Assembly (NCBI RefSeq): GCF_014839805.1 | Contig: NC_051116.1 | Span: forward strand, 6,305,556 to 6,369,555 | Direction: 5' to 3' | DNA length: 64,000 nt | Source of the DNA: Manduca sexta | Taxonomy: Eukaryota; Arthropoda; Insecta; Lepidoptera; Sphingidae | Part shown: positions 59,143 to 64,000 of the stretch, piece by piece | Layout of the letters: every line of letters starts with the position of its first letter | Numbering within the stretch: position 1 is the stretch's first letter | Notes under the pieces: model-generated | Seen by the model: the letters and a program-made list of their open reading frames with translations, nothing else | What the model was told of the DNA's origin: nothing | Database searches by the model: none | Program-made: the position numbers and the translations under genes

Positions 59143-60059
59143 TTGGTAAATCTATGGAAGCTAACTGTTCGTTTAAATTTGATCTACCAACTCCAGTCAT
59201 CATAGCTCCATTCACAGTTCCACGATGTACGTCCATACTATCACTATATCTCTTAGCGCTTATATAGCTTAAATTCCATATTGCACATATTACACTTCAT
59301 TAAAAATGTTGACTGCATGTTCTCTTTCAATAGTTGTAAATGTTCGATACTACAACCTGTTGCTCTGTTGTGGTTATTGCGTGTTTTAATTTGATCTAAA
59401 AAATATTGAAAATCTATAATTTTGCGGCTTTTAATAACCTTATTTATTTTGAGTGTAATATCAGGCTCGATTACCTAAAAATTAAAAAATGTATATAGAA
59501 TATACTATTATTGTTATCGAAGTTTACGCAAGCACTACATACTTAAGTAAAACTGCATATGGATCTAGCCGCGTTTAATTTATACAAGTATAATGACGCC
59601 GAAACCTGCACAGGGTTAAACGTCAGGATAAAGTAATATGTAAAATTGATGTGAGCGTGTAAACCTAAACTAGCCCAAATAGTTAAGAAGATAGGTATAC
59701 TAACTACTACTAGTAGTTTTATTCACTAGCTACATAAATTACCAAATCCCTTATTTCTAAGGTTCAAAGAGGAAAAAGATATAGGATTCCGTGTCTCGTC
59801 ACTTGAATTTTCTTAACAGTGCGCATCACTGAACACAAAAACCTTGTTATTTGAAAGTAAGCGTACCTATGCATTATGCAAAAAAATCAGCCAAGTGCGA
59901 GTGGGACTCGCGCACTGGGTATTTGGCGAGTTGTAAACGTTTTGACAACGGGACAGCAAAGTGATTCTATAAGGCTAAGAACTCACGAAGCGGTTTTTAC
60001 TCGCGCCCGCCGTGGTTGAGAAACGGCTGTTTTATTTCCAAACTCATGACGACCAAAGA

Positions 60060-60378
60060 TCTGTGCGATCGAATCGAATGTTATGCAGGTAGAAAAGGTA
60101 TGAGTTACCATTTGGGGATAAAGGAGAAAAAAAACATATTTGCAGGCAAAACAATTTGCTACAAATTGACTTTACAAAATTTATGTAAGACGCATAGTTT
60201 CCGAGATATCGCGAAAAAAGTGTTTTCACCCCTTTTTCCATGATGGCAGCCAGGGGACAAGGGGGGCGACCTCACAAACTTGAGATTACGCTTCTATTGA
60301 CCCCCCACACATGTTCTAAACATAAAATTGGGTCCTCTAAAAAATACAAAGCTCATGTAACATTTCAATGGGCTAATT
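60060..60378. mobile_element. Truncated relative of the MITE at 57081-57616
   Basis: ATGGCAGCCAGGGGACAAGG, GGGCGACCTCACAAACTTG, TTGACCCCCC and GGGTCCTCTAAAAAATAC match the right half of the 57-kb element, ending TTTCAATGGGC then TA. The left terminus was not found. Confidence 0.65.
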
Positions 60379-63131
60379 GTTTTTAGCTTAATGTTCCATT
60401 TTTTTCCTTCGAGTAACTGTTGCTCAAGTGTTTAATGAGTAAAAAAAGCAACAACCATAACTACAGACGCATGTTATAACATTAGTACATCAATCTTTTA
60501 GCTTTTGCTTTAGCCGAAGTTTCAGCGTTGTTGCGTTTCCTTTTCTTGCCTAGAAATAGCTTTACTTCCCATTGTGTCTGAAACATAATAATATAATAAT
60601 AATTTATAGTAACTACTAAAATTATTGTCACTCATTAAAGAAAAAATATTTTACTTACTAAAGTACTAAGATGTGGCAATCACTGTATACACGTGACTAT
60701 TTTTTCTACGCACAGCAAAAAAAATCATTTAAATGACCAACATTTCTGAAATTTTCGAATTCTTTGAATTTTTATTTCTCATGAATTAAACATAAAAAGA
60801 TATTTTTTCTCTACTAACTTTTTGCTTCAGGATCTTTTTAGTTAGATAAAAATAACATATTGTTATGTTCCTTAGTGGTTTAAGATATTTTGAGCTTCGA
60901 AATAGACGTTCGAAGCGCAAATTTGAAAACCTCTGTTCAGTAATCATTAAACAATTTACAAATACTCAATAAATCTAAAAATTTTCTCTACTAACTTTTT
61001 AGACAATAAAATTTTCTATAATAATTACTAATTCATATGTTTTTAAAATAATGTTTTGATGGATATTATCTCCTTCGAAAAGTGCTGTTTTTGAGACATA
61101 CGGCGCGCGGATGCGTAAACGCTCTTAACAAAAAGTAAAGTATAAATAATAGCGAAGTTTTATATGCTAAGGTCACATCGCAAAGTCCAATTAAATATGT
61201 CATATTATTTGTGAAATATCTATTCATGATTTTCCTGTTATTTCCTGCATTCTTGAATAGCGTTAGGAGTGTGTCAATAATCAAATTATATTGTGGTTTC
61301 TATAGATTTGTTATAATGTATGCCAATTGAAAATGCGCAATTATTTTTATACTTTTATGATTATAGTAATTATTAACGGTAAAATTCTAATCCACAGAGT
61401 AATAACAAAATGTTATTATTTTTGCAATCTAATACTGTATGTAATGATATAAATTGATAGAAATATGTAGTTAATTCGTTTGCACAAAACGCAAAAACAC
61501 CTGAAACGAATTCGATGGCTTATTAACTATTCATTGTGATGAACAAGATACGATAAACATTATAAAATATGAGAGCAAACAGGTAAATCAATTCCGCCCA
61601 TAACCCGCCTGGCATAACTATTATTTTATCACATGTTTTGCCAACATAAAACATGAACAGTCTTATAAAAAATTCGCAAAGCTATGCTTAGTTAAAACAA
61701 ATTTATTCGATCAGCTGTAAGTCAAAACCCGTCATTTTGCCTCTTAATAAGGTTTAAACTAGGAAGCCGGTGATGTTTTTGACAGCTATTTAAGCAATTC
61801 TTAACGCTAAAACAAGTTTATAAGTAAGACTGTATATGAATAATGCTTATGCCGGAGTCACAAGTTTTCCAAAACCTGATCAAACTGTCCCTTTTTTATC
61901 ATAAGTTATTTCCATCTGTGTCTCAATCTCAAAAAAAGTGCTTCTATGCTCTTATTTTTCTGAGTTAGTTCCTATGGTTTTAAAATCTCATCATCCACTC
62001 GAAGATCCTGGGATGGCCACTTCACAACTGAGGTGGTCACAGACACTCCTAGGCCCTTTACCTATGCTTGAGCTGTCACACTCAAAATTTGGATAAGGCG
62101 TTTGGCTTGGCTTGCGCAGCCTTGTAAGGGATGTTCTTTGCAGACCCGGTAGTGTTTTTGGACACAAGTCGAAGACAGTAGACGCTTGTGATGTACCCGT
62201 TTGTGTGTCGTTAGAAGGCCAAAGATCTTTGTAGTTTACTGCAAGGACCAAGGGTGTGACTTTGGCATTAATACTGTTGAAGATAAATGTAATCACGATA
62301 ATATAGTTGGTTTATCCTTTTTAGTCTCTGTGTATGGGTGTGTGTTTTCTTTTTGTATATTTAGTAAAACAAGTGCTTCTTTTGGGTTAAGCAAGTTAAT
62401 TTTGTGACACAGAAATATATTTTATTTTGCTGCAAAAACCTGCTTTTCAATGAATATTTCATCAAATACTTTCATATTGGCTCGATAAGTTAGCATATTT
62501 ATTTAAATATCGTTTGTAATCAAAATCATCTTTTATTAAATCAATATTATGATGCATTAACGCGATGGAAGATGGAATCAAACACAGAAACCAATTTCTA
62601 TTGTTACTTTTTGCACCTTATCAATTTGTATTTGTTGACACGCACAAGTAAATATTGGCTTCGAAGATATAGTACGAACTACGAATGACTATCGGAACTA
62701 GTACCGTTCGATAATATTAAATAGTAATGTTTCTTGGAACATTATCTACTTTTGTTGATGTGAGGGTATTCGAAATGGATGAATGGAAATGTACTACTAT
62801 AGCATATATTAAAAGCCTGGCAAGAATGATTGAACGACTCGCATTCAGGTAGGTAAGTAATCTTGGGTCTGGTAGGTATAAAAATACTCACAACTTCGTC
62901 AATTTTACTCAAATCGACTTGACGCAATATTTTTGAGGTAATATACATTCAGTTAATAAAAAAAGCCGATAAAAAAAATTTAATACCTTACCCCCCTAAG
63001 TAAGGCACGTTTGCATAAACTTTGACTGATGTATCTCTTCCTCAAGCAACAAAAAAGTAAACAAATAGATCTACTCAGTTATAAAATGTCTATATTTTTT
63101 TTTATTTATAATCAGAAATGAATAGAATATA

Positions 63132-64000
63132 TCTATACTATTATATAAAGCTGAAGAGTTTGTTTGTTTGTTTGTTTGTTTGTTTGTTTGTTTGTTTGTT
63201 TGTTTGTTTGTTTGTTTGTTTGTTTGTTTGTTTGAACGCGCTAATCTCAGGAACTACCGGTCCAAACCGAAAAATTCTTTTTACGTTGGATAGCCCTTTG
63301 TTCGTGGAGTGCTATAGGCTATATATCATCACGCTATACCCAATAGGAGCGGGGCAGTAATGGCTAATCTCAGGAACTACAGGTCCAAACTGAAAAATTC
63401 TTTTTGCGTTGGATAGCCCTTTGTTCGTGGAGTGCTATAGGCTATATATCATCACGCTATACCCAATAGGAGCGGGGCAGTAATGGCTAATCTCAGGAAC
63501 TACCGGTCCAAACTGAAAAATTCTTTTTGCGTTGGATAGCCCTTTGTTCGTGGAGTGCTATAGGCTATATATCATCACGCTATACCCAATAGGAGCGGAG
63601 CAGTAATGGCTAATCTCAGGAACTACCGATTCGAACTGAAAACATATTTTTGTGTTGAATAGTCCTTTGTTTGTGGAGTGCTCAAAGTTATATATCATCA
63701 CGCTATGACCAATAGGAGCGGAGCAGTAATGGCTAATCTTAGGAACTACCGGTTTCAACCAAAAAAATCGTTTTGTGTTGGATAGCCCTTTATTTGTGGA
63801 CCGCTATAAGCTATATATCATCACGCTATGACCAATAGGAGCGGAGCAGTAATGGCTAATCTCAGGAACTACCGGTTTGAACTGAAAAAATCTTTTTGTG
63901 TTGGATAGCCCTTTGTTCCTGGAGTGCTATAGGCTATATATCATCACGCTATGACCAATAGGAGCGGAGCAGTAATGAAACATGTTGCAAAAACGGGGAA
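63132..64000 (+). mobile_element. Helitron 5' part, running off the window
   Basis: Starts A/TCTATACTATTATATAAAGC, then (GTTT)n of about 19 units at 63158-63234, GAACGCGCTAATCTCAGG and at least six copies of the roughly 122-bp minisatellite unit (AACTACCGGTC, GGATAGCCCTTTGTTCGTGG, ATATATCATCACGCTA, CCAATAGGAGCGG). It ends at the window edge in ACATGTTGCAAAAACGGGG, which in the 52-kb copy is the transition to the unique half. Opposite in orientation to the dimer at 52752-54671. Confidence 0.88.

Larger units (their letters stand above)
55611..63131. other. Probable first intron of the gene starting at 55404
   Basis: The stretch is non-coding with MITEs, SINE-B, a half copy of the foldback element and AT-rich unique sequence. 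No exon could be joined in phase to the donor at 55611. The unique parts (for example 56.1-57.0, 58.0-58.9, 59.2-60.0 and 60.4-63.1 kb) show nothing I can name. Confidence 0.45.

Noticed and set aside
63240..64000. Regularly spaced repeats that could suggest a CRISPR-like array
   Set aside because: The units are contiguous at about 122 bp with no unique spacers, and they sit inside a Helitron in an animal genome.

Overview
The window is nuclear DNA from an insect, almost certainly a moth or butterfly. It is AT-rich with short exons and GT-AG introns. The encoded proteins are insect-like, and the repeats are typical of Lepidoptera: non-autonomous Helitrons with (GTTT)n tracts and a CTAG end, tRNA-derived SINEs ending in (GAT)n, and RTE-type LINE 3' ends. 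No bacterial operons, CRISPR arrays, rRNA genes or convincing free-standing tRNA genes are present. Coding sequence is only a small part of the window.

Layout. (1) 1-6237: intron or upstream DNA full of repeats, ending at the last exon of a thioredoxin gene (+, 6238-6387, poly(A) signal at 6762). (2) 6788-13073: gene-poor DNA with MITEs, LINE/SINE remnants and a near-perfect 369-bp foldback palindrome at 7624-7992. (3) 13074-19358 (-): a complete 12-exon SNW1/SKIP (Bx42) gene, 555 codons, whose exon phases all close. (4) 19359-20171: an 813-bp gap between divergent start codons, probably a shared promoter. (5) 20172-32938 (+): a complete 5-exon NC2-alpha/DRAP1 gene of 337 codons. Its second intron (20390-31443, 11,054 bp) has the signature of a U12-type AT-AC intron. 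(6) 32939-43074: intergenic repeats, a CRE-bearing tandem duplication at 36073-36235 and a weak decayed reading frame near 39.0-39.25 kb. (7) 43075-45504 (-): an intronless coding region for the Lines/LINS1 protein. (8) 45505-55403: non-coding, with a recent-looking poly(A) retroposon at 49402-50024 and a tandem Helitron dimer at 52752-54671. (9) 55404-55610 (+): a probable first coding exon of an unrecognised gene. (10) 55611-64000: likely intron of that gene, rich in MITEs and ending inside another Helitron.

Functionally, SNW1 (spliceosome and transcription co-regulator) and NC2-alpha (TBP/TFIID repressor subunit) are both housekeeping nuclear regulators arranged head to head, so co-expression is plausible. 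Lines is a developmental regulator in Wnt and Bowl-dependent patterning. Thioredoxin is a cytosolic redox protein. Nothing in the sequence links them into one pathway. The most noteworthy points are the 11-kb AT-AC intron, the long palindrome and its half-copy 51 kb away, the Helitron concatemer, and the SHW variant of the SNW signature. All assignments come from reading the sequence; no database search was run.
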